Assembly (NCBI RefSeq): GCF_012163155.1
Contig: NZ_JAAVUN010000004.1
Span: 1-64,000 of the forward strand
Length of the DNA stretch: 64,000 nucleotides
From: Kocuria subflava
GTDB lineage: Bacteria > Actinomycetota > Actinomycetes > Actinomycetales > Micrococcaceae
Direction: 5' to 3'
In this document: positions 17,441 to 26,393 of the stretch, in pieces
Position numbering within the stretch: position 1 is the stretch's first letter
How the letters are laid out: every line of letters starts with the position of its first letter
Program-made: the position numbers and the translations under genes
The notes under the pieces: generated by a model
What the model saw: only the letters and a program-made list of their open reading frames with translations
The model's database searches: none
What the model was told of the DNA's origin: nothing

Positions 17441-18808
17441 TTACCGGCGGAACGCCGCAGCAGGGTGCGAATCGGCGGGGTGATCGGCTCCCGTCAGCCG
17501 CCCGCGCAGGGTGGAGCCCGCGCGTTCGGCCAACAAGCCACGACGACGCAGCTCCGGGCTCACGTGTTCGGCAAAGGCTGCCATGTCCACGGCGCGCACA
17601 GCGTAATCCACGTTGAAACCGTCCACCCCGGCCTCCCGGCACCAGCGTTCAAGTTCATCCGCCACCGTGGCTGCCGAACCCACCACCACGGGACCGCGGG
17701 CGCCGATGGCCATGTGCGCCGCCAGCTCACCCACGGTCCATCGCCGGTCGGGATCCAGGGTGGTGAAGGACTGCAGGGCCGAGCGGTTGCCTTGGATCTG
17801 CCCGTCCGCAGTCAGGGTGTCCAGAACCTCCTCCAACGTGGCTTCCGCAGGGAATTGGGCAAGATCCAGGCCGGTCCAGCCCGCGAACAGCGCAAGGGCT
17901 GCCTCCTGATCCACGTGTTCCAGGTACTCCTGGTGGCGCTGGCGGGCCTGCTCATCCGTTTCTGCTGCGATCACCGTCATGGACATGATCATCTGGGCGG
18001 CATCCCGGGGACGCCCTGCTTCCTCCAAGAGGTCGCGGGCATTGTCCGTGAGCTTGCGGACGGTCTGCGTGGAGGTACCGGAGAAGAACATGGCTTCCGC
18101 GTGCCTGGCGCCAAAGGCCAGGCCCCGTGGGGATGAGCCTGCTTGGAACAGAAACGGCACCCGCTGTGGCCCAGGCAGGGTCAGCGCGGGACCCGGCACC
18201 ATGAAGTGTTCCCCGGAGTGGTTGGCCCCGTGGACCTTGTCCGGGTCCAGGTACACGCCCGTGCTGGGGTTGGCCTGCAGGGCGTCGGATTCAAACGTCC
18301 CCTCCCAGAGCTTGTAGACCACGTCCATGAACTCATCCGCGCGGTTGTACCGGGCGTGATGGGGCACCTGATCCGTGGCACCCAGGTTGCGCATGGCGGA
18401 GGCCTGATACCCGGTCACGATGTTCCACGCAATCCGCCCGTCCGTCAGGTGATCCAGGGTGGAGAAGCGCCTGGCCAGCAGATACGGCTGTTCATAGCTG
18501 ACAGAGGCGGTCACTCCGAATCCCAGGGTGGTGGTGGCCGAAGCCATGGCGCTCACCGCCAGCAGCGGATCCAACATGGGGTACTGCATGCCGGAGCAAA
18601 TGGCGCTGCGCCCGGAACCGTCAAAGACGTCGTACACACCGGCAACGTCAGCAAAAAACACGACGTCGAACCCGGCGGACTCCAGCAATTTGGCGTGCCC
18701 GGTCCAGAACCCCAGGTCCCGGTACTGCTCCGCATCCGCCAGCGGATGCCGCCACATGCCGGTGCTCTGGTGGGTGGGGACCATCATGTCCAACGCGCAC
18801 AGGATCAT
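17441..18808 (-). CDS. NtaA/SnaA/DszA-family flavin-dependent monooxygenase
   Basis: 455 residues, bacterial luciferase-like fold. Family features: WRHPLAD near the N-terminus, FDVVFFADV, TLGFGVTASVSYEQPYLLARRFSTLDHLTDGRIAWNIVTG split across the barrel, and a later QAGSSPRG phosphate/FMN-binding segment. Such enzymes use FMNH2 and oxygen to attack aminocarboxylates, sulfones or similar small molecules and need a separate flavin reductase, which is not visible nearby. ATG start without a clear ribosome site; ATG at 18787 is an alternative. Single gene; the 167 bp upstream hold no other feature I can name. Substrate unknown. Confidence 0.9.
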   Translation of the reverse strand: MILCALDMMVPTHQSTGMWRHPLADAEQYRDLGFWTGHAKLLESAGFDVVFFADVAGVYDVFDGSGRSAICSGMQYPMLDPLLAVSAMASATTTLGFGVTASVSYEQPYLLARRFSTLDHLTDGRIAWNIVTGYQASAMRNLGATDQVPHHARYNRADEFMDVVYKLWEGTFESDALQANPSTGVYLDPDKVHGANHSGEHFMVPGPALTLPGPQRVPFLFQAGSSPRGLAFGARHAEAMFFSGTSTQTVRKLTDNARDLLEEAGRPRDAAQMIMSMTVIAAETDEQARQRHQEYLEHVDQEAALALFAGWTGLDLAQFPAEATLEEVLDTLTADGQIQGNRSALQSFTTLDPDRRWTVGELAAHMAIGARGPVVVGSAATVADELERWCREAGVDGFNVDYAVRAVDMAAFAEHVSPELRRRGLLAERAGSTLRGRLTGADHPADSHPAAAFRR

Positions 18809-18975
18809 GTCTTGATGCTGCCACAGAGGGGCCGACCGTGATGGGGGTGGCCATCACCGCCAGTCATCGTCCATCCTGCACACCGGGATCGACCTGGTGA
18901 ACCCGTGGGAGGGGCCGGGTATCACTGTTCGGTGATGGTCACCGTGTTGGCGTTAGAGGCCCTGGTTCCACGTGA

Positions 18976-19761
18976 TCAAGGGACACTGGCGATGTGTTCT
19001 TCGATAAGGGCTGCCAAGCGAGGCCTGTTGATGTCCCCTGGCACCTGAAATCCAGTGTGGATCTTGGTGAGCGAATCGGCCAACGGTTGAAGGATCCGGG
19101 CGGTGTCCAGTCGGTGCCCCTTGAGCGGGCTGGAATCCAGTGCCCAGGGGGAAAGGCCGTGTTCTTGACGGATCTCGAGCAGCGAGTTGAGGTCTGCGAG
19201 GTCTTTGGCCATTCGTCGACCGTGCCAGGCGTGGGCTTTCAGGACGACGGCGGATTCCAGGTCCGGTATGCGTGTTCTGTAATGAATGGTTTGGTCAAGA
19301 CCAATCTCGGCGGCCACATCGATCATCAGCCCGGGCCTGTTGAGGGCGAACGTGAGTTCAGGCAGAGTGTTGACCTGTCCCACACCTGCCACCGTGGTTG
19401 CGCGTAGACCGGCGGTGGCTCCGCTTCGGGCCAGCAGGATGTTGATTTCCAGACGTTGCAGGTCGCCCGTCTCCATGACGAAGGCATTGCCGGCGGTCTT
19501 GTTGAAGCCCGCATCCACGAAGGCCTGAGTGGCCGGTGCAATGACCGAAACTTCATCGACGGCGGCGTCTGCATCCAACGTGGACCGAGCCGTGACCCTG
19601 CTGCAGGGATACAACTCGAGCAGAAGACGAACCATGTGGCCCCCGATGAGCCGGTAATCGATGCTGTCGCCCATGGCCGCTGCGACCGCCTGCTGGGCTC
19701 GATAACCCAGGGAGTCGGCGTTACTGGTGGACACAACTTTCAGCTGGTGGACCTCATCCAC
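18976..19761 (-). CDS. AbiEii-like nucleotidyltransferase (type IV TA toxin/abortive infection)
   Basis: 261 residues from GTG 19761, chosen because GGGAG lies about 8 nt upstream and it overlaps the partner stop by 8 bp. The DNA-polymerase-beta-type nucleotidyltransferase core is visible: YRLIGGHMVRLLLE (the GG motif), then TLDADAAVDEVSV with the metal-binding Asp pair, and later KAHAWHGRRMAKDLADL, a Lys/Asp-rich segment typical of AbiEii. AbiEii toxins transfer nucleotides to tRNA or other acceptors and mediate phage abortive infection. Assignment is from motifs; family members also occur outside defence. Confidence 0.68.
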   Translation of the reverse strand: MDEVHQLKVVSTSNADSLGYRAQQAVAAAMGDSIDYRLIGGHMVRLLLELYPCSRVTARSTLDADAAVDEVSVIAPATQAFVDAGFNKTAGNAFVMETGDLQRLEINILLARSGATAGLRATTVAGVGQVNTLPELTFALNRPGLMIDVAAEIGLDQTIHYRTRIPDLESAVVLKAHAWHGRRMAKDLADLNSLLEIRQEHGLSPWALDSSPLKGHRLDTARILQPLADSLTKIHTGFQVPGDINRPRLAALIEEHIASVP

Positions 19762-20746
19762 GGTCCACTCCCAACAGAAGCTCTGCGATCTGCGCAGCTG
19801 CCTCGAGGCTGTCGGGGTCTGCGCCACGATGAACGTCCCAGAACACCAGTGCAGGATCGGCCAAGACATGTGATCCAAGAATTGACTGATCTGGGGGCGC
19901 AGCAAGCTTCCAGACGGTCGGGTCCTGCGGTGTGCAGACCACCAGTGTTGCTTGGTCAAGTGGCGCGGGGACGAACCCCTCTCCGGTGAGGTCCATTGGC
20001 GATCGGGTGTACACGATCCCTTGTGTCGGTATCTTCCAAGGGGCCAAGTGATCGGCCGCCACGTCCCCGCTCAGAAGTGCGTCCTCATCGAGCAGCCGAG
20101 CCAGATCAAGCGCTTTGGTTGCCTGTTCTCGAACCGGGGCAAGGCTGTACCAACCGAACAGTTGACCTCCCGGTCCGGGATAGTCGGAGGTCCATTGCGT
20201 CAAGAGGCCCGGCCGGTCCCAAGCCGTGAGCCCGTCGCCGAGATCCCGGGCATACTGTCCCAGTGACCGTGCCGCGTTGGACACCGACTGCTGCGAGGTC
20301 CCCAGGGCGGCCGCGATCTCCCGATGGCGGGAGGGGTGACGTGTGACCAGCAAGTAGCGCATGACACCCCACCGGATCCAGGCCGGGCGGCGTCTGGCCG
20401 TGTGGGGTACATCTTGTGGCGAATCAGCCTTGCCGTAAGTGTTTCCACCGATGATCAGACGTGGTGGTTCTGATGTCAGGACGTCGATTTCACCTTGGGA
20501 CGCTCGGGTCGTGACCCCCTCTGTGGCCGTGGTTCCGATGTGCAGTGGGCGCGAGCCTGTTTTCTGTGAGGTGCGTACTGAGTGTGCGTTCAGGCGCTTG
20601 ACGTATTGCTGGGGCATGACTTGTCGCCAGCGGCCATCCGGGGTGCGCAGGCGCCATTCCTCGGACGTGGTGCCGCCTGCGATTTCAACATTCAGGTCGC
20701 GCAGGATCGCGGCCACGTCCATGTGCCTCGCTGGTTCAACAAGCAT
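19754..20746 (-). CDS. winged-HTH partner of the AbiEii-like gene (AbiEi-like antitoxin/regulator)
   Basis: 330 residues. The N-terminal about 100 residues (opening LVEPARHMDVAAIL) form a domain I do not recognise firmly. A MarR/AbiEi-like winged helix follows (about 112-165, with HREIAAALGTSQQSVSNAARSL), then a C-terminal domain ending in FWDVHRGADPDSLEAAAQIAELLL. Overlap with the nucleotidyltransferase gene and the DNA-binding domain fit an antitoxin or regulator role as in AbiEi. It is longer than typical AbiEi. The ATG has no ribosome site; TATATT sits 6 nt upstream, suggesting leaderless translation. Confidence 0.6.
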   Translation of the reverse strand: MLVEPARHMDVAAILRDLNVEIAGGTTSEEWRLRTPDGRWRQVMPQQYVKRLNAHSVRTSQKTGSRPLHIGTTATEGVTTRASQGEIDVLTSEPPRLIIGGNTYGKADSPQDVPHTARRRPAWIRWGVMRYLLVTRHPSRHREIAAALGTSQQSVSNAARSLGQYARDLGDGLTAWDRPGLLTQWTSDYPGPGGQLFGWYSLAPVREQATKALDLARLLDEDALLSGDVAADHLAPWKIPTQGIVYTRSPMDLTGEGFVPAPLDQATLVVCTPQDPTVWKLAAPPDQSILGSHVLADPALVFWDVHRGADPDSLEAAAQIAELLLGVDRG

Positions 20747-20752
20747 GAGCCC

Positions 20753-20758
20753 AATATA
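20753..20758 (-). promoter_or_regulatory. TATATT -10 element of the AbiE-like operon
   Basis: TATATT on the minus strand lies 6 nt before the ATG at 20746, so transcription would begin at the start codon. The surrounding 20747-20806 is noticeably AT-richer than its neighbours. Confidence 0.45.
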
Positions 20759-20806
20759 CGGGGTTTGACTTGTTGGACAGGAAAACGATTATCTGGTAAA
20801 GGGTAG

Positions 20807-21409
20807 TCACTCCTCGGTGATGACCACCTCTGCGGCGTCGTGACGACCAAAGGCCCACAGCAGCAGCTCGGAGGGGTTGGCCCGTACCAGCTGCACACGC
20901 TTGGACTTGCCCTTGCCAGCGCTGACGGAGCCGTAGCCGGATGCCACCAGCAGAATCGAGTCCGACTCATTACGCAGCAGGGGCTTGGCCATCAGCTGGA
21001 GGGAACCCCAGAGGTCCTTCTCCTCGTCATGCAGCAGCTGACGGCGGTGCCAGGTTTCCTGCGCGCGGCGGACGTCCTCGTGATGCACAAAGAACTCAGC
21101 GGTGTTGATGCGCTTGTCCACAGGGCCGATGCGGGCGGGGGAGAGCAGGGACGGCTTCTCCACCTTGGCCACCAGCTCGTTCCACGGGAGGTCGTACAGA
21201 GCCGCATCCCCGGCTTCCGCGCGTTTGCCCAACACAGGCAGTTTGGGTGCGAACTTGCCCATCAGAATGTCCGGACGGGAGTCACGCTCCACCAGGTGCA
21301 CGGCCAGGTCCCGGGTGTTCCAGCCTTCACAGTGCGTGGGCGCGTCCGGGCCCACACGACGCAGCAGGGCTGCCAGATGGCGACGTTCGACGACGGCGAA
21401 GTTGGTCAC
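20807..21409 (-). CDS. TIGR03085-family metal-binding protein (DinB/maleylpyruvate isomerase-like)
   Basis: 200 residues. The family opening is visible: ERRHLAALLRRVGPDAPTHCEGW, then RDLAVHLVERDSRP, and FFVHHEDVRRAQ, whose histidines match the metal-binding helix bundle of the maleylpyruvate isomerase/DinB superfamily. The C-terminal part resembles the SCP-like domain with NPSELLLWAFGR. The GTG start at 21409 has AGGAG upstream. It stands alone between the AbiE cassette and the ABC exporter. The reaction is unknown; roles in mycothiol-dependent chemistry have been suggested for relatives. Confidence 0.85.
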   Translation of the reverse strand: MTNFAVVERRHLAALLRRVGPDAPTHCEGWNTRDLAVHLVERDSRPDILMGKFAPKLPVLGKRAEAGDAALYDLPWNELVAKVEKPSLLSPARIGPVDKRINTAEFFVHHEDVRRAQETWHRRQLLHDEEKDLWGSLQLMAKPLLRNESDSILLVASGYGSVSAGKGKSKRVQLVRANPSELLLWAFGRHDAAEVVITEE

Positions 21410-21554
21410 GGTGACTCCTCTGCCCGATCCGGGCCGATGGTGTTCCCCACTGCATGGTGATCATGCAGCGGGCTGATGATTCCACCGTAGCGCGATGCCA
21501 CCGGTCAGGGAACTTGGGGTTTCCTCAAGGTCTCAACGGAAAACCGCCGGTGGC

Positions 21555-23519
21555 TCAGACCGTGCCCCCCTTGAACTGGCTGCGGTAGAGCTCCCAGTAC
21601 GGGCCGCGAGCAGCCAGGAGGGATTCGTGGTCGCCTTGTTCCACGATCCGGCCTTGCTCCATCACCAGGATGGTGTCTGCATCCCGGATGGTGGAGAGTC
21701 GGTGGGCAATCACAAACGAGGTGCGTCCCTCACGCAGTGCGGCCATGGCCTTCTGCACGGCAACCTCCGTGCGGGTGTCCACGGAAGATGTGGCCTCGTC
21801 CAGGATCAGCAGGGCAGGAGCTGCCAAGAACGCGCGAGCAATCGTGATGAGCTGGCGCTCGCCGGCGGAGACGTTGCCGCCGTCGTCTTCGATCACGGTG
21901 TCGTAGCCCTCTGGCAAGGAGCGCACGAACCGGTCCACGGAGGTGGCCACTGCGGCAGCCTCAACCTCCTGATCGGTGGCATCCAAGCGGCCGTAGCGGA
22001 TGTTCTCCCGAATGGTGCCCTCGAACAGCCAGGCGTCCTGCAGCACCATACCCACCCGGGAACGCAGCTGACCGCGCGTCATGGTGGTGATGTCCGTGTC
22101 GTCCAGGGTGATGCGGCCCGAGTTCAGCTCGTAGAACCGCATGACCAGGTTGACCAGCGTGGTCTTCCCGGCGCCGGTGGGGCCCACGATGGCCACGGTG
22201 TGACCCGGGTGTGCCTCAAAGGAGAGGTTCTGGATCAGCGGCTCATCGGCAGCGTAGGAGAAGCTGACGTCCTGGAACTCCACACGCCCTTCCGTGCGTT
22301 CGGGCAGGGTGGCTGTGGCGGGGTCAGGGTTCTGCTCATCAGCATCCAACAACTCGAAAACCCGCTCGGCTGAGGCCACGCCGGACTGCAGTTGGGTGGC
22401 CATACCGGCCACCTGGGACAGCGGTTGGGTGAACTCACGTGAGTACTGGATGAACGCGGTGGCAGCACCCAGTGTCATCTGGCCGGAGACCACGCGCAGA
22501 CCACCCACCACGGCGATCCCCACGTAGGACAACCAGCTGATGAACTGCATGATCGGCATGATGGTGCCGGAGACGAACTGCGCCTTGAAAGCGGCGTCGT
22601 AGAGCTCGGCGTTACGCTCGTCGAACTGCTCGGCCATGGCTTCCTGCCTGCCGAAGATGGTGACCAGGCGGTGCCCGGAGAAGTCCTCTTCAATCTGACC
22701 GTTCAGTGCGCCGGTGGCTGCCCACTGCTGTCCGAAGTGCTTTTGGGCACGTGAGCCAACCACACCGGCTGCGACAGCGGACAGCGGCAGCGCCACCAAT
22801 GCCACCAGTGCCAACTGCCAGGAAAGGATGAACATCATGATCACAATGCCGATCACCCGCATGGTGGATTCCAGCAGGGTGGAAAAAGTCTGTTGCAGGG
22901 TGGTCTGGACGTTGTCGACGTCGTTGGTCACCCGGGACATGACCTCTCCGCGGCGGCGGGTGTCAAAGTAGCTCAGCGGCAGGCGGTGGATCTTGTCCTC
23001 CACCTGTTTGCGTAGGTCACGGATGATCACCACGGAAATCTTGTTCAGCAGGTAACCCTGCGCCCACTGCAGCACGGAGGATCCGGCATACATGGCCAGC
23101 ACCAGCAGAATGATCATGCCCAGGCGCTGGAAGTCGATGCCCGCACCAGGCACCAGATCCATGGTGGAGAACACGTCCGCCAGAGAGTTCTGGCCCTGAT
23201 CGCGGAGGTCATTGACCACCTGCTCCTGGGTGGAATCCGCGGGGAGGTCGCGTTGCAGGACTCCGGCAAAAACGACGTCGGTGGCCCGTCCCAGGTACTG
23301 AGGGGCCAGAACGGCCAGGACCACGGAACCGGTGATGAACGCGGTGACCAGAATCATCCGGGAGCGGTGACCGCGGAACAGCCCTGCGATCCGGCCCACC
23401 GTGGGCCAGAAGTGCCTGGCCTTCTTGCCCGGGGGCACCCCTTCACCCAGGACCTCGATGTCATCGCTGGGCTCGGCAGCCTCCGTGTTCAGCTCCGGAG
23501 AGTTTTCAGTGCTGCTCAT
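21555..23519 (-). CDS. ABC exporter, consensus half (TMD-NBD)
   Basis: 654 residues from ATG 23519; the frame is open further upstream but that part overlaps the partner gene. Six-helix exporter domain (about 45-370), then an NBD with Walker A GPTGAGKTT, signature VSAGERQ, Walker B LLILDEATSSVD and H-loop VIAHRLST. The catalytic Glu and His are intact. It starts 2 bp after the stop of the other half, and the two should form a heterodimer like TM287/288 or the Rv1272c/Rv1273c pair. Such pumps export drugs or lipids; the substrate cannot be told. Confidence 0.92.
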   Translation of the reverse strand: MSSTENSPELNTEAAEPSDDIEVLGEGVPPGKKARHFWPTVGRIAGLFRGHRSRMILVTAFITGSVVLAVLAPQYLGRATDVVFAGVLQRDLPADSTQEQVVNDLRDQGQNSLADVFSTMDLVPGAGIDFQRLGMIILLVLAMYAGSSVLQWAQGYLLNKISVVIIRDLRKQVEDKIHRLPLSYFDTRRRGEVMSRVTNDVDNVQTTLQQTFSTLLESTMRVIGIVIMMFILSWQLALVALVALPLSAVAAGVVGSRAQKHFGQQWAATGALNGQIEEDFSGHRLVTIFGRQEAMAEQFDERNAELYDAAFKAQFVSGTIMPIMQFISWLSYVGIAVVGGLRVVSGQMTLGAATAFIQYSREFTQPLSQVAGMATQLQSGVASAERVFELLDADEQNPDPATATLPERTEGRVEFQDVSFSYAADEPLIQNLSFEAHPGHTVAIVGPTGAGKTTLVNLVMRFYELNSGRITLDDTDITTMTRGQLRSRVGMVLQDAWLFEGTIRENIRYGRLDATDQEVEAAAVATSVDRFVRSLPEGYDTVIEDDGGNVSAGERQLITIARAFLAAPALLILDEATSSVDTRTEVAVQKAMAALREGRTSFVIAHRLSTIRDADTILVMEQGRIVEQGDHESLLAARGPYWELYRSQFKGGTV

Positions 23520-23521
23520 GC

Positions 23522-25252
23522 TCAGGCCTCCTCTGCCGTCAGCTGGGACTCCACGATTTCGCGGTACGTGCTGGAGGTCTCCAGCAACTCCTGGTGGGTG
23601 CCACGGTCCTGGATGCGTCCGTGTTCCAGGACCAGGATCTGGTCCGCGTCCACCACCGTGGACACGCGTTGGGCCACCACCAGAACTGTTTTGTCTCGGG
23701 CGACGGGGGCCAGAGCCTTGCGCAGCCGCGCATCCGTGCTGACATCCAGCGCGGAGAAGGAATCGTCGAACAGGTAGATCAGCGGATCGGCCACCAGGGC
23801 GCGCGCAATGCACAGACGTTGGCGCTGACCACCGGAAACGGAGGTGCCGCCCTGGGCGGTGTTGGTGTTCAGGCCGTCCGGCATACGCTGCACAAAATCT
23901 GCAGCCTGCGCCACCTCCAAGGCTGCCCACAGTTGCTCGTCCGTGGCAGCGGGGTTGCCGAAACGCAGATTGGAGGCCACGGTTCCTGCAAACAAGTACG
24001 GGTTCTGGGGGACGGCAGCCACTCGACTGACAATCTGCTCGCGCGCCAGATCAGGCACCGCCACGCCGTCCAACAGCACAGCACCTCCCGTGGGGTCCAC
24101 CAGACGTGGAATCAGCTTCAGCAACGTGGACTTGCCGGATCCGGTGGAGCCGATGATCGCCGTCGTTGTTCCCGGGGTGGCCGTGAAGGTGAGGTCCTGG
24201 AGGACCGGCTGTTCGGCACCCGGGTAGCAGAACGTGACGTCGCGGAATTCGACGACGCCGGACGCTGCCCCCGGGGTGATGGGGTTAGTGGGCGCGTGCA
24301 AGGTGGTGCGGGTCTCAAGAACCTCGCCGATGCGCTCGGCGGAGACCATGGCGCGCGGGGCCATCATGAGCATGAAAGTGCCCATCATGACCGCCATCAG
24401 AATCTGCAGCAGGTACTGGATGAAAGCGGTCATCCCGCCCACCTCCAGCTGCCCGGCGTCAATGCGTTGAGCGCCGAACCACACCACGGCGGCGGTGGCC
24501 ACGTGCAGGATCATCATGATCAGCGGGAACATCAGCACAAAGAGCTCGCCGATACGCAGGGAAATGGCGGCCAAGGCGTTGTTGGTGGTGGCAAAACGGT
24601 CACGTTCGTAGTCCTCGCGGACAAAGGCACGGACCACACGCAGACCAACCACCTGCTCGCGCAGCACCCCGTTGATGTCATCGATCCGGGACTGCATGGT
24701 GCGGAACATGGGCATCAGGCGCACCACGATCACACCGATCACCGCACCCAACAGCGGCACCGAAACCCACACCAGCCAGGACAACCCGGGGTCCTCACGG
24801 ACCGCCATGATGATCCCGCCAATGCTCATCAGAGGTGCTGCCACCATCATGTTCAGCCCCATGAGCACCAGCATCTGCACCTGCTGGACATCATTGGTCC
24901 CGCGGGTGATCAACGACGGCGCCCCGAAGCGCTCCACCTCCATGTCAGAGAACCCCGCCACGGCGCGCTGAACCGCTTGTCGCAGGTCCCGTCCGGTGCC
25001 CATGGCTGCCTTGGCCCCGCAGTACACCGCACTGATGGCGGCAATGGCCTGAACCAGGGTGACCGCCAGCATGATGGCGCCGTTGTTGGCTATCACCTGC
25101 GTGTCGCCCTGGGCGATGCCCTGGTCAATGATCCGGGCGTTGAGTGCTGGAAGCACCAGGATGGCCAGGGAAGTGATCAGTTGCAGCACTACCACGCCAA
25201 CCACCCAGGGCAGGTAGCGGCCGGTGTAACGGCGAATCAAACGAAGGAGCAC
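23522..25252 (-). CDS. ABC exporter, degenerate half (TMD-NBD)
   Basis: 576 residues from GTG 25252, chosen for GGAGG just upstream and for the natural LLRLIRRYTGRYLPW start; an upstream in-frame ATG (25339) would add 29 unlikely residues. The exporter domain is followed by an NBD with Walker A GSTGSGKST and signature SVSGGQRQ. Walker B reads YLFDDSFSALD (Asp instead of the catalytic Glu), and the H-loop reads VVAQRVST (Gln instead of His). These changes are the hallmark of the non-hydrolysing site in heterodimeric exporters. First gene of the two-gene operon. Confidence 0.92.
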   Translation of the reverse strand: MLLRLIRRYTGRYLPWVVGVVVLQLITSLAILVLPALNARIIDQGIAQGDTQVIANNGAIMLAVTLVQAIAAISAVYCGAKAAMGTGRDLRQAVQRAVAGFSDMEVERFGAPSLITRGTNDVQQVQMLVLMGLNMMVAAPLMSIGGIIMAVREDPGLSWLVWVSVPLLGAVIGVIVVRLMPMFRTMQSRIDDINGVLREQVVGLRVVRAFVREDYERDRFATTNNALAAISLRIGELFVLMFPLIMMILHVATAAVVWFGAQRIDAGQLEVGGMTAFIQYLLQILMAVMMGTFMLMMAPRAMVSAERIGEVLETRTTLHAPTNPITPGAASGVVEFRDVTFCYPGAEQPVLQDLTFTATPGTTTAIIGSTGSGKSTLLKLIPRLVDPTGGAVLLDGVAVPDLAREQIVSRVAAVPQNPYLFAGTVASNLRFGNPAATDEQLWAALEVAQAADFVQRMPDGLNTNTAQGGTSVSGGQRQRLCIARALVADPLIYLFDDSFSALDVSTDARLRKALAPVARDKTVLVVAQRVSTVVDADQILVLEHGRIQDRGTHQELLETSSTYREIVESQLTAEEA

Positions 25253-25418
25253 GGGGCCTCCGGGGACAGTTGCAACACCACGCTCAGATTGACGTGGTGG
25301 CGTGAAGGGCAAACGGAATCTCAGCGCAAAAGACTGCAAACGTGGCTGGTCCGGGCGCTGATTCTTAGGATGTTGAAGTGCTGCGCGGCATCGGGCAGCA
25401 CGTGCACTCTACTCCGGC

Positions 25419-25497
25419 GTGTCAACCGTGAGGCTCTGCCGTTTCCACCGTGAGGCTCTGCCGTTTCCACCATGAGACTGCGCCGTGTCAACCAAGG
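25419..25497. repeat. 22-bp tandem repeat, 3.6 copies, in divergent intergenic region
   Basis: Units begin at 25419, 25441 and 25463 (22 bp each), with a partial fourth at 25485. Each opens GTGTCAACC or GTTTCCACC and continues TGAGGCTCTGCC with a few changes in unit three. They fill part of the 350-bp gap between the ABC exporter operon and the DeoR gene, which has no other visible gene. They could be regulator-binding iterons or a minisatellite. Confidence 0.75.
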
Positions 25498-25604
25498 AGG
25501 TGGGCTGTAGAGGCGGGGTGGCTGGAGCGATTCAGGTGACTGTGGCGCAGGTCCCCTGCAGTGGGTAGAGAATATGGACCATGCAAGAACGGGAACGAGG
25601 CTCA

Positions 25605-26393
25605 ATGTTTGCCGAAGAACGTCAGGCGGAGATTGCAAGACTGGTGGGAGTCACCCGCCGAGTCAGTGGTGCGGACCTGGCACGGCGCTTTGCGGTCACC
25701 ATGGAAACCATCCGGCGTGACCTGGCAGCACTGGAATCTGCTGGGGTGTTGCGCCGAGTACACGGTGGTGCGGTGTCCGTGGACCGCACCGATTCCGTGG
25801 AGCAGTCCCTGGACAGCCGCGAGACCTTGAAGACCCCTGCCAAACGGCGTATGGCCGCAGCGGCTCTGGAGCTGTTGGAGTCCACGGAAGCCACCAGCGT
25901 GGTGTTGGATGCCGGATCCACGGTGGAAACCGTGGCAGATGCCTTGGCCTCACGCCGTACCGGTTCCACGGAGAACCCGCTGCTGGTGATGACTCACGCA
26001 CTGCACGTGGCCGGCCGGTTGGCCGATCAGCCAGAGGTCTTCCTGGAACTGGTGGGGGGCCGGGTGCGTACCCTGACCTGGGCTGCTTCCGGGATGACCA
26101 CTGCTGAGCAGTATTCGCGTTACAGAACGGACATCGCCTTCCTGGGGTGCAACGGAGTGGCTGCCGGATTCGGTTTCTCCACCCCGGAACTTCCTGAGGC
26201 AGCGGTCAAGACCGCCATCCTGAACTCTGCTCGCACGGTTGTGGTGCTGTGCGACGCTGAGAAGCACAATCATGAGAACCTGGCCCGGTTCGCCACGTTC
26301 TCCCAGGTGGATGTCCTGATCACGGACGCCGCCCCCATGGGTGACCTGGCGCAGGCCTTGGCCGAGGCGGGTGTCCAGGTCATCGTGGCTTGA
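25605..26393 (+). CDS. DeoR-family transcriptional regulator
   Basis: 262 residues from ATG 25605, which gives the family-typical opening MFAEERQAEIARLV; ATG 25581 is in frame and adds eight residues. N-terminal winged helix with the DeoR signature (VSGADLARRFAVTMETIRR, then HGGAV), and a C-terminal sugar-phosphate-sensing domain with LDAGSTVETVA, FLGCNGV and DAEKHNHENLARF. Such repressors usually respond to phosphorylated sugars. No sugar-catabolic operon is adjacent, so the target is unclear; the tandem repeats just upstream may be its binding region. Its end overlaps the convergent membrane-protein gene by 14 bp. Confidence 0.9.
   Translation: MFAEERQAEIARLVGVTRRVSGADLARRFAVTMETIRRDLAALESAGVLRRVHGGAVSVDRTDSVEQSLDSRETLKTPAKRRMAAAALELLESTEATSVVLDAGSTVETVADALASRRTGSTENPLLVMTHALHVAGRLADQPEVFLELVGGRVRTLTWAASGMTTAEQYSRYRTDIAFLGCNGVAAGFGFSTPELPEAAVKTAILNSARTVVVLCDAEKHNHENLARFATFSQVDVLITDAAPMGDLAQALAEAGVQVIVA

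Noticed and set aside
17441-18808. NtaA-type monooxygenase as part of a desulfurisation or aminocarboxylate operon
   Set aside because: No flavin reductase, transporter or partner catabolic gene is adjacent, so only the family can be stated.
20766-20790. TTGACT...TTATCT promoter-like pair on the plus strand
   Set aside because: Spacing is acceptable, but no plus-strand gene follows; it is probably chance in an AT-richer patch.
25419-25497. Tandem repeats as a CRISPR array
   Set aside because: Units are contiguous 22-bp direct repeats without unique spacers, and there are no cas genes.
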